Below are positions 1 to 6,879 of a stretch of DNA of 7,602 bases, in pieces. Numbering within the stretch: position 1 is the stretch's first letter; every line of letters begins with the position of its first letter. Source of the stretch: Methanocorpusculum sp. MCE (GTDB lineage Archaea > Halobacteriota > Methanomicrobia > Methanomicrobiales > Methanocorpusculaceae). The notes under the pieces were generated by a model that was given only the letters and a program-made list of their open reading frames with translations, did no database searches and was not told the origin of the DNA. A program made the translations under genes and the position numbers. The stretch is from contig NIZU01000092.1 in assembly GCA_003315675.1 (NCBI GenBank), forward strand, positions 1-7,602, written 5' to 3'.

Positions 1-127
1 ATGAATGTTTGCTATGACGGATTGAAAGGAATCTGTGCGGGTCATGTGTGGAATTCTTGTATCATTTCAGCGGACTTGTTGTGTCACGGTGAGCGGAATG
101 GTTGTGTCATATAGAACGCAATATTCA

Positions 128-156
128 GTGGAGCGTCCCGCGGTGGAAATATCTTA
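128..156 (+). repeat. Three-copy repeat, copy A
   Basis: This 29 bp stretch matches 23 of 29 positions of copy B (595-623), with no gaps inside the 29 bp; the mismatches cluster at its positions 8-11. It lies inside a 25-codon frame starting with ATG at 98, which has GGTGAG about 4 nt upstream and ends at TAA 173-175. Read that way, it encodes SVERPAVEISY. The peptide resembles those readable from copies B and C. A tiny gene is possible, but a decayed remnant is more likely. Confidence 0.5.
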
Positions 157-248
157 TGTTCAAGGCTCGCGTTAACGTCCTGCTTAGCGATTCTGTCATT
201 GAATAGTCAAAACGGAAGGGATTGGGGGGGTATTAGAGGGATTTTGAA

Positions 249-289
249 GGGAAGTAGTTTGGGAGTATGATCATGATCTAATACTTCCC
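249..289. repeat. Long inverted repeat around GATCATGATC
   Basis: GGGAAGTA (249-256) is a perfect inverted match to TACTTCCC (282-289). A second left arm, GGGAGTAT (261-268), could compete for the same right arm, pairing with ATACTTCCC through one bulge. Between the arms sits the perfect 10 bp palindrome GATCATGATC (269-278). No U-run follows on either strand, so it is not an obvious terminator. It could be a protein-binding site, an RNA hairpin or part of a degraded element. Confidence 0.4.
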
Positions 290-380
290 GAATTGGATCT
301 ACACCCCAACACCGCATACGTAATATCTGAATATTCCATCTCCATCGAACTACCCGGAAACATATGGGGGCCACGGCATA

Positions 381-417
381 TAGGATATCGCCACCGCGTC
401 GGGCTCCGCGCCGAAGT
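381..417 (-). repeat. Three-copy repeat, copy C (inverted)
   Basis: On the minus strand this 37 bp segment matches copy B (587-623) at 32 of 37 positions without gaps. Read in the frame that stays open, it gives DFGAEPDAVAISY and runs to a stop shortly after (…PYVSG, stop near 350). Orientation is opposite to copies A and B. Whether the repeat was a coding 3' end or a non-coding element cannot be decided from three copies. Confidence 0.55.
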
Positions 418-586
418 CGCCCTCCCGCACCCCATAATTATAAAAATATGTGATACATTGAAGATTTATTCTGAAAAGTAAGTGACTCGCGAGAGAGTTT
501 ATCATGGCTTTTGAAAAATGCTTAGGGGCATTCATTATGTGGCATTTCCACTAACTGTCAAATTCAGGTATCAAAGCCATTTCCAA

Positions 587-623
587 ACTTCAGCGTGGAG
601 CCCGACGCGGCGGAAATATCCTA
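587..623 (+). repeat. Three-copy repeat, copy B
   Basis: This 37 bp segment is the reference copy: 32/37 to the inverted copy C and 23/29 (its last 29 bp) to copy A. The corresponding reading frame gives NFSVEPDAAEIS followed at once by TAA (622-624). All three copies share a [FY]-[SG]-[VA]-E-x-x-A-[AV]-[EA]-I-S pattern, so they may derive from one duplicated coding sequence. Confidence 0.55.
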
Positions 624-886
624 AAAGATCCCCGAAAAAAAGATACCCCTTCCCCCTATCTGAATAGGAATGGGCGTCATGGTCAATATTGAGACCGGAA
701 GACTACAAACAGTATTTTCGATCAGAACGGGAACGAAACAAAACCGCTGCAGATCGATCGGGCAGGAGATACTTTTCCAAAACTCCTGTCCTCACTATTC
801 TGATTCGGTCTTAGGACATATAAACCCCAAACCGCGTGGTGCGATAATGCCCCGGGTTTTGGTGAGGGAGAGGTGATCACTGAGAA

Positions 887-967
887 ATGATGGATGTGGG
901 GGATGCAAAAAACGGAGCGCGGGATGTGACTGCGGGGTGGACGCTGAAAGCGGACACCCTCAGCTGA
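887..967 (+). CDS. Micro-ORF (26 codons) with near-ideal Shine-Dalgarno
   Basis: A GAGGTGATC motif (870-878) matches the archaeal anti-Shine-Dalgarno over nine bases and sits 8 nt before ATG at 887, with a second ATG at 890. The frame encodes MMDVGDAKNGARDVTAGW… and stops at TGA 965-967. No family is recognised, and there is no signal or membrane segment. The last codons fall inside the dispersed repeat starting near 932, so the frame may be truncated or created by repeat insertion. It could be a real small protein, the surviving start of a decayed gene, or coincidence. The ribosome binding site is the only real support. Confidence 0.2.
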   Translation: MMDVGDAKNGARDVTAGWTLKADTLS

Positions 968-986
968 GTAAATCTTTGATTTGCGA
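932..986 (+). repeat. Dispersed repeat flanking rfcS, copy 1
   Basis: Shared with 2160-2270 are GCGGGGTG (932-939), CACCCTCAGCTGAG (955-968) and an AAATCTTTGATT block (970-981), in the same order and orientation. It contains a perfect 10 bp palindrome CTCAGCTGAG (959-968), a GGGTG/CACCC stem enclosing the variable segment, and a short AAATC-TTT-GATTT hairpin. It lies just downstream of the rfcS 3' end. The modular structure suggests a dispersed intergenic repeat family, not chance. Confidence 0.5.
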
Positions 987-1089
987 TCCGGCGCAGAGCG
1001 GCCCGCAGCGGGGAATCCTCAGGATTTTTAATCGAGATAAAACGCATTTTTCATGCATTCCAACCCGATTTCTCGTATAGAATACATGT

Positions 1090-1110
1090 GAAAAAAGTGA
1101 AAAATATTTT
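1090..1110 (-). terminator. U-rich terminator downstream of rfcS
   Basis: Downstream of the rfcS stop the minus-strand transcript reads AAAATATTTTTCACTTTTTT, with T5 and T6 tracts at 1100-1104 and 1091-1096. Archaeal RNA polymerase terminates at such U-tracts without needing a strong hairpin. Only a weak ACAC/GTGT stem precedes it. Confidence 0.45.
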
Positions 1111-1135
1111 CCCGACACCGTGTAAGTCCGGCAAT

Positions 1136-2101
1136 TCAGTTCATGCCTGCCCGAACGATCCTTGCAAGCAGAGCATCCATCTGAATATCTGCGTCGGCCC
1201 CTTCGCTCATGCGAAAATCGGCTTCCCCGAGATGGTCGATCAGGTCTACTTTGAGCCGGCGGTCGAGGGTCTCTGAGCGGGAGATCTCCCGGTAAAGCTG
1301 GTTTAAGAGTTCGTTCGGCGCGATGCCTTTGTCGTACATCAATCCGTGGAGCATCCGTTCGGCGGTCTCGAAATCGCCTTCGAGGCAGCGGGAGAGGAGA
1401 TCGGTGATCTCCTGGGGTTTTGCGTTGGAGGTGATGGCGTAGATGTTTTCAGCGGTGACGTGATCGGAAACGATCGCGGCCCCCTGAAGGGCATTGATCG
1501 CTTTTCTCATATCTCCAAGCGAGACATAGGTTATGGCGACGTAGGCTCCCTCATCGATGGTAATTCCCTCTTTTTTTGCGATCCTTCCAATCTCTTCGGA
1601 GATTGCCTCGTCCGTGAGAGGTCTGAACCGGTATATTGCGCAGCGGGACTGGATGGGGTCGATTATTTTCGAGGAGTAGTTGCAGGAGAGGATGAAACGG
1701 CAGGTCTCGGCATAATTTTCCATCGTCCGGCGAAGAGCGGCCTGAGCATCCTGCGTAAGAGCGTCCGCTTCATCCAGGAAGAGGATCTTGAACGTTGCAT
1801 CACCCAGGGGAGCGGTTCTTGCAAACTGTTTGATCTGATTTCTGACGACATCGATTCCCCGTTCGTCAGAAGCGTTGAGTTCGCGGAAGTTCATATTCCA
1901 GGTATCGCCGAACATCTCGCGGGCCAAAGCAACGGCACACGTGGTCTTCCCGACGCCGGCCGAGCCGGTAAAAAGGAGGTGCGGAAGGGCCTTGGTCGCG
2001 ACATAAGAGCGGAGCCGCTCGACGACATCCTGCTGACCGACAACCTCGGCGAGATTCTTGGGCCGGTATTTTTCTATCCAGATTTCGGGGGAGACATCCA
2101 T
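1136..2101 (-). CDS. rfcS: Replication factor C small subunit
   Basis: This is the AAA+ clamp-loader ATPase subunit that, with the large subunit RFC-L, opens and loads PCNA onto primed DNA during replication and repair in the cytoplasm. The 321-residue length is normal for archaeal RFC-S. Visible motifs are the N-terminal WIEKYRPK box (about 8-15), Walker A GSAGVGKT (46-53), Walker B LFLDEAD (107-113), the arginine-finger SRC motif (152-154) and the sensor-2 segment GDMRKAINALQ (196-206). The C-terminal third is the helical collar domain. No Shine-Dalgarno precedes the ATG, so the mRNA may be leaderless or have a very short leader. An imperfect palindrome lies only 4 bp upstream of the start. 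RFC-L is not in this window, and the gene stands alone, divergent from the M23-like gene. Confidence 0.95.
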   Translation of the reverse strand: MDVSPEIWIEKYRPKNLAEVVGQQDVVERLRSYVATKALPHLLFTGSAGVGKTTCAVALAREMFGDTWNMNFRELNASDERGIDVVRNQIKQFARTAPLGDATFKILFLDEADALTQDAQAALRRTMENYAETCRFILSCNYSSKIIDPIQSRCAIYRFRPLTDEAISEEIGRIAKKEGITIDEGAYVAITYVSLGDMRKAINALQGAAIVSDHVTAENIYAITSNAKPQEITDLLSRCLEGDFETAERMLHGLMYDKGIAPNELLNQLYREISRSETLDRRLKVDLIDHLGEADFRMSEGADADIQMDALLARIVRAGMN

Positions 2102-2104
2102 AAT

Positions 2105-2140
2105 GAATGATTGTTGGACGTTACAACCAATTAATCATTC
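2105..2140 (-). promoter_or_regulatory. Imperfect palindrome at the rfcS start
   Basis: GAATGATT (2105-2112) pairs perfectly with AATCATTC (2133-2140), and inside it TTGG (2114-2117) pairs with CCAA (2127-2130), leaving a 9 nt centre. The element ends 4 bp before the rfcS initiation codon. Its distal arm, reading TTAATTGG on the minus strand about 30 nt from the ATG, is where a TATA box for a leaderless transcript would lie. It could be an operator overlapping the promoter or a hairpin in a 5' leader. Confidence 0.35.
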
Positions 2141-2159
2141 GACAGAAGAATTTTGGTTA

Positions 2160-2270
2160 GCGGGGTGACGACGTTGTAGGCACCCTCAGCTGAGGCAGAA
2201 GGCCCCGCAGGAGTGGTCTTAGCTGAGCAAGTTTTCGAAGGAAACTTGCGAGCAAATCTTTGATTCGAGC
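2160..2270 (+). repeat. Dispersed repeat flanking rfcS, copy 2 with extra hairpin
   Basis: This repeats the GCGGGGTG (2160-2167), CACCCTCAGCTGAG (2181-2194) and CAAATCTTTGATT (2253-2265) modules found at 932-986. About 58 extra bases sit between the last two modules. The extra part has a second AGCTGAG (2221-2227) and a perfect 8 bp hairpin, GCAAGTTT (2227-2234) with AAACTTGC (2242-2249). Nothing here looks coding. It fills the rfcS/M23 intergenic space. Confidence 0.5.
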
Positions 2271-2330
2271 GTGGCGGGTTGAATGCGCCTTATCGAACTC
2301 AACATATCAAAGCTCTGTCTTCCCCTAACC

Positions 2331-2340
2331 ACAAAATAAA
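2331..2340 (+). promoter_or_regulatory. Possible TATA box for the M23-like gene
   Basis: ACAAAATAAA is the most AT-rich segment upstream of the M23-like gene. It would give a transcript start near 2360 and a leader of about 40 nt carrying the ribosome binding site at 2389-2397. No upstream BRE is clear, so this is a weak call. Confidence 0.25.
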
Positions 2341-2388
2341 CGATGACGGATAGCAAACAAAGAACATAACCGGCGGTGAAAAATGCGG

Positions 2389-2397
2389 GGAGAGATC
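2389..2397 (+). promoter_or_regulatory. Ribosome binding site deciding the M23-like start
   Basis: GGAGAGATC closely matches the archaeal GGAGGTGATC consensus and lies 5 nt before ATG 2403. The frame could also start at GTG 2376, but that codon has no Shine-Dalgarno at a suitable distance, so ATG 2403 is preferred. Confidence 0.55.
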
Positions 2398-2402
2398 AGC
2401 GG

Positions 2403-3092
2403 ATGAATGAACGTCAGCCAATAATAGTTGAGTTTCCTTTGAGGGGGGAATGGCTCTCTCCGACAACGCCCGGGACCAAAATTCCAAGCCACGGCACGAA
2501 CCGGCTCGGGACGAGGTATGCGTATGACTTCATACAGGTGGATTGGAAGAGAAAGGGCAATCCCGCCTATCGTGTGAGTTTCCTGCACTATCTTCTGTTC
2601 GGGATTTCCTTAAAGGACTACTACTGCTGGGACCGAGAAGTCTACGCACCATGTGACGGGATTGTTGTTCAGGCAGAGGACGGTTATGAAGAACGTGCAC
2701 GAACGAATCTGCGGTCGGACATCGCCAACGCCTACAAAAATGCGCATTCCTTCGATCCGGAAAAAGATGACGTCCAACGCATTGCGGGAAACTATATCAT
2801 TCTGAAATGCGGCGAAAACGTGTATGCCGCGCTCGTCCATCTGCAGAAAGGGTCTGTTCAGGTCGCCGTCGGACAGAGTATCAAAAAGGGCGAGATGATC
2901 GGGAGAGTGGGTCACTCCGGCAATTCATTTGCCCCGCATCTGCATTTTCAGCTAATGGACAAAAGCGATATATCGACGGCAAACGGACTGCCTTGCGCTT
3001 TTGAAACGTATGAAGTATGCCAAAACGGCGAATGGAAATCCGTATCCAATGGGATCCCCGCGAACAAAGACCGGATACGGTTTGGTCTCTGA
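2403..3092 (+). CDS. M23 (LytM-like) peptidase family protein
   Basis: The family comprises zinc metallopeptidases that cleave glycyl or cross-link peptide bonds in peptidoglycan; this member's substrate is unknown. From ATG 2403 the product has 229 residues. The M23 core is clear: RYAYDF (38-43), APCDGIVVQAEDG (82-94), the LVHLQKGSV segment with His146, GQSIKKGEMIGRVGHSGNS (157-175) and PHLHFQ with His179 and His181 (HxH zinc motif). In LytM-type HxxxD the first ligand position is Arg38, not His. His30 nearby might substitute, so activity is uncertain. No signal peptide or membrane segment is visible, implying a cytoplasmic or non-classically exported protein, odd for an organism expected to lack murein. 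A bacterial origin is plausible. The gene is divergent from rfcS and convergent with thrS. The GTG at 2376 would add nine residues. Confidence 0.8.
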   Translation: MNERQPIIVEFPLRGEWLSPTTPGTKIPSHGTNRLGTRYAYDFIQVDWKRKGNPAYRVSFLHYLLFGISLKDYYCWDREVYAPCDGIVVQAEDGYEERARTNLRSDIANAYKNAHSFDPEKDDVQRIAGNYIILKCGENVYAALVHLQKGSVQVAVGQSIKKGEMIGRVGHSGNSFAPHLHFQLMDKSDISTANGLPCAFETYEVCQNGEWKSVSNGIPANKDRIRFGL

Positions 3093-3123
3093 TCTTTGCG
3101 ATGTGGAAGCCTCCGCATAGCTG

Positions 3124-3146
3124 AAAAAACAGGGGGTTGCCCCCGG
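3124..3146 (-). terminator. Hairpin and U-tract terminator of thrS
   Basis: On the minus strand GGGGG (3140-3144) and CCCCC (3132-3136) form a perfect stem with a CAA loop. TG and six T residues (3124-3129) follow. The stem starts 9 nt past the thrS stop codon. The plus-strand side lacks a clean U-tract, so it mainly serves thrS. Confidence 0.7.
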
Positions 3147-3152
3147 TAAAAA

Positions 3153-4913
<1,761 letters not shown>

Positions 4914-5000
4914 GTATTCCTTCCTTTCCTCGTATTTTCCAACTCTATTTACGGCATTCAGATATGGTTCTGCCGGGCTTTTTTCCCGATACGGTCAGAT

Positions 5001-5009
5001 CTAAATATT
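5001..5009 (+). promoter_or_regulatory. TATA-like box in the thrS / small ORF divergent region
   Basis: CTAAATATT would place transcription start near 5030-5036, right at ATG 5037, giving a leaderless or nearly leaderless mRNA for the 41-residue ORF and the deaminase. The element is close to symmetric (AATATTTAG on the other strand) and could also serve thrS with a leader of about 65 nt. No operator-like palindrome is convincing in this 123 bp divergent region. Confidence 0.4.
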
Positions 5010-5036
5010 CTTATGTGTTTTGGTTTTGCAAGGCAT

Positions 5037-5162
5037 ATGTATTTCGGTACAGGAGAACCCGCAGGGCTTATTAGGTATGGGGAGGTCAGCGGTTTCCAGC
5101 CGAAAACCGTAGTATTATCAGTTCCGCAGGTCCATCTCTGGATATCGGTGAACAAGACATGA
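5037..5162 (+). CDS. Small protein of unknown function coupled to the cytosine deaminase
   Basis: ATG 5037 opens a 41-codon frame, starting MYFGTGEPAGLIRYGEVSGF, that ends with TGA overlapping the deaminase ATG as ATGA (5159-5162). This is the classic arrangement for translational coupling. The deaminase ribosome binding site lies inside this frame. A TATA-like box at 5001-5009 is correctly spaced for a leaderless start here, although only a weak AAGG precedes the ATG. The C-terminal half (TVVLSVPQVHLWISV) looks like alternating beta-strand sequence, not a membrane helix. I do not recognise the family. It may be a small conserved partner or regulator of the deaminase, or a non-functional open leader. 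The ATGA overlap and promoter fit favour a real gene. Confidence 0.5.
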   Translation: MYFGTGEPAGLIRYGEVSGFQPKTVVLSVPQVHLWISVNKT

Positions 5163-5614
5163 CGGAATCGATGGATCAGTATATGCGGGCCGCATATGAG
5201 GAGGCGCTTGCCGGACGAAGAGAAGGGGGCATTCCGATCGGCACTGTTATCGTTCGAAACGGAGAGATCGTCGGGAGAGGACATAACAGGTGGGTTCAGC
5301 AGGGGAATCCTATCCTGCACGGAGAGATGGATGCCCTCTCGAATTCCGGCAGGCATCCGGCGTCTTTCTACAAAGAATGCACGCTGTACACTACCCTCTC
5401 ACAGTGCATAATGTGTTCCGGCGCGATCCTGCTGTATAAGATCCCGGAAGTCGTTATCGGTGAGGATGTCAATTATCCGGGTGAACCCGCTTTCCTGCGT
5501 TCTCGCGGGGTCAAGGTGACGACCCTGAATAACAAAGAGATCATTGAGATGATGAAAACGTATATCGAGGAGAATCCGGCTGTATGGAACGAGGATATCT
5601 CGGAAGAGTCCTGA
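5159..5614 (+). CDS. Yeast-type cytosine deaminase (CDA superfamily nucleobase deaminase)
   Basis: It probably hydrolyses cytosine to uracil and ammonia in pyrimidine salvage, in the cytoplasm. The 151 residues line up end to end with my recollection of yeast Fcy1 (158 residues), not the unrelated TIM-barrel CodA. Seen in order: YEEALAGRREGGIPIG, GRGHN with Asn43, the zinc/catalytic HGE with His54 and Glu56, TLYTTLSQC-IMC with zinc ligands Cys83 and Cys86, GEDVNY, and a C-terminal NPAVWNEDI in which Trp143 and Asp146 correspond to yeast Trp152 and Asp155 of the substrate pocket. The usual Pro of PCxxC is Gln82. The ATG at 5159 is chosen because GGTGA (5147-5151) lies 7 nt upstream. It overlaps the small ORF by ATGA. 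A guanine or tRNA-adenosine deaminase role is less likely because of the Trp/Asp match. Confidence 0.85.
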   Translation: MTESMDQYMRAAYEEALAGRREGGIPIGTVIVRNGEIVGRGHNRWVQQGNPILHGEMDALSNSGRHPASFYKECTLYTTLSQCIMCSGAILLYKIPEVVIGEDVNYPGEPAFLRSRGVKVTTLNNKEIIEMMKTYIEENPAVWNEDISEES

Positions 5615-5712
5615 TAGTATTTTCAGCCATTTCTGAGGGTTTCTTAGATCTGGATGAACACGGTGCAGAGATATCCATTTGGGTAAAGGGGTAGGTGGAT
5701 GTGGAAGAATAA

Positions 5713-5726
5713 GAAAAATCAATTTT
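5713..5726. terminator. AT-rich inverted repeat between convergent genes
   Basis: GAAAAATCAATTTT contains AAAAT and ATTTT separated by CA, between the deaminase and the convergent flavoprotein pseudogene. It gives a T5 tract on the minus transcript and a T4 tract on the plus transcript. It may end the minus-strand transcript; the stem is weak. The remainder of 5615-5803 holds no gene that I can support. Confidence 0.3.
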
Positions 5727-5803
5727 GCAATCCAGCTTCGCTGTCTTGCTCATCTGCAGCGGAATATTCTAGAGAAGAGGAGGAGGAATTCTAATCCTGA
5801 CGT

Positions 5804-6542
5804 TCACTCTTTTCCCACATGTCCGGCAGATGCAAGCATGGCTGAAAAGTTCTGGTTCATGACCTGCAGGTATGCCTCTTTTGGCATAAGTGGGCGACGG
5901 ACCGTTTCCAGCAGTTCTTGTGACATGATGCCTTCTTTGATCAACTGTACACCCGCCATCTGCGCAGCGTCCGTGACATGGTTCACCGGCAGCCCCCTAT
6001 CCATCATTGCCCGTAGTGCCGGGCCGTGAGGACGCAGAAGTGCGCCGGCAAAGGTCATGTGGCCATAAGTACACTTGGCCTTTATCTGGGCAAGGAGCGG
6101 GTCGAAGTTATCCTCCTCCCAGAGCCCACAGTTAGAAACCAATACAACCTTCTGATGCGGTTTGCTTCCCTCTCGACGGATGTGCTGCATATGACCGTCC
6201 TTGATCTCGACAAAAGGCTGGACACGGGCAACCGTCCTGTCCAGCAGTATTTTCATTGGACCGATCAGACCCCAGCTGTAAACCCGGGATGCAATTACGA
6301 GGACATCCATCTCATGCATTTTATCCATGAGCAGATTCATGTCGTCATCATATATGCACCGGCCCGGTGTCCTAAACCAGCAGCTATAATCTCCCTTACA
6401 GGGATTGATGTTTAAATCAGCTGTATAATAGAGATCGACCTCTGCACCCGCTTTTTTTCATTCATTCAAGAAAAGGAGTGAGAATTAAGGCTGTATTGCC
6501 CTTCTCTTTACGTGGGCTTCCGTTTATTGCAAGTACCTTCAT
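5804..6542 (-). pseudogene. Disrupted flavodoxin-like NADPH-dependent FMN reductase / iron-sulfur flavoprotein relative
   Basis: Intact relatives are cytoplasmic FMN-binding oxidoreductases. ATG 6540-6542 opens with MKVLAINGSPRKEKGNTA, the FMN phosphate-binding GSPR…NT loop, and runs 26 codons to TGA (6462-6464). The rest of the same protein continues in another frame from 6457: AGAEVDLYYTADLNINPC, then GDYSCWF, TPGRCIYDDD, DVLVIASRVYSWGL, PMKILLDRT. It stays open to TGA 5804-5806. The two frames do not overlap, because the second has its own TGA at 6458-6460, so no single base change repairs it. An A7 run (6452-6458) and a tandem TGAA beside it are likely mutation sites. Restored, it would be about 245 residues. 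The usual second cluster Cys is Asp (C-K-G-D), so it is closer to FMN reductases than true Isf. ATG 6340 could only yield a fragment lacking the FMN loop. Confidence 0.8.
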
Positions 6543-6560
6543 GTTAGTTGCTCGGCATTA

Positions 6561-6597
6561 CCTCAATTAATCTGAAATCATCATTGAGGCTTTTATA
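6561..6597 (-). promoter_or_regulatory. TATA box and possible operator of the flavoprotein pseudogene
   Basis: The minus strand carries a consensus-like TATAAAA (6591-6597), predicting a transcript start near 6566-6570 and a leader of about 25 nt. Immediately downstream is a perfect 7 bp inverted repeat, ATTGAGG (6583-6589) and CCTCAAT (6561-6567). Arm centres are 22 bp apart, about two helical turns, spanning TATA to the predicted start. That position suits a repressor operator. No Shine-Dalgarno lies at a normal distance from ATG 6542. Confidence 0.5.
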
Positions 6598-6632
6598 CTT
6601 ATCCGTAACTACGTCTTAGTAATATAATAATT

Positions 6633-6879
6633 GAGAATATCTATCAACCCATTTTTTAACGCGAATCATGATTTATGGAAGATTGGCTACATCCCTACAC
6701 CCTCACCTCCCCCCCCAAAAAAAAGAAAAATACCCATTATTCCTTGACGTTTTTTTTAATTTACACTCTGTTTTGAATCGTTTTCACCTGATAGATATTA
6801 TAACAAAATGCAGCCAGCATATTTTTCACTCGTACTCTTTGCAGCGTTGTTACCTTCACCAACCCTGCATGAAAAACAT
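6633..6879 (-). mobile_element. 3' end fragment of an IS5-like element (copy 1)
   Basis: These 247 bp repeat almost exactly at 6880-7121. The fragment begins on the plus strand with GAGAATATCTATCAACCC, probably the terminal repeat of the IS, followed by a poly-C/poly-A tract and the last codons of the transposase. It stops abruptly at 6879 where the second copy's GAGAATATC begins. Differences from copy 2 are a 5 bp length change in the C-tract and two substitutions; the rest appears identical. Confidence 0.7.
6761..6879 (-). pseudogene. Transposase C-terminal remnant
   Basis: About 39 codons, matching the end of the transposase at 7003-7121 base for base, run from the truncation point to TAA (6761-6763). 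They encode VFHAGLVKVTTLQ through IQNRV. There is no start codon or catalytic residue, so it is a non-functional fragment left by insertion or duplication. Confidence 0.75.

Larger units (their letters stand above)
1..886. other. Gene-poor region with degenerate repeats
   Basis: No open frame here looks like a real protein: the longest are about 60-70 codons, lack a recognisable domain, and overlap each other on both strands. What the stretch does hold is three copies of a short repeat (128-156, 381-417 inverted, 587-623), a long inverted repeat (249-289) and a weaker hairpin at 761-791, where CAGGAG pairs with CTCCTG. The repeat copies can be read as similar short peptides that end soon after at stop codons, so part of this region may be decayed coding DNA. 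I found no tRNA, rRNA or convincing C/D box RNA. Confidence 0.5.

Noticed and set aside
350..535. 61-codon minus-strand frame containing repeat copy C
   Set aside because: No ribosome binding site, no recognisable domain; counted as repeat or remnant only.
128..623. CRISPR-like array
   Set aside because: Only three imperfect copies, one inverted, spaced more than 200 bp apart, with no cas genes nearby.
886..946. C/D box sRNA (ATGATGG … CTGA)
   Set aside because: The C box departs from RTGATGA and no D'/C' pair was found.
1346..2110. 254-codon frame on the plus strand opposite rfcS
   Set aside because: It is the antisense shadow of a clear RFC small subunit; the translation has no domain and no suitable ribosome binding site.
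4974..4988. CGGG/CCCG hairpin between thrS and the small ORF as a leader attenuator
   Set aside because: The stem is only 4 bp with a 7 nt loop, too weak to support a regulatory RNA.
6452..6464. Programmed frameshifting at the A7 run of the flavoprotein gene
   Set aside because: A stop codon closes the upstream frame before the run and another closes the downstream frame at 6458-6460, so slippage alone cannot restore the protein.
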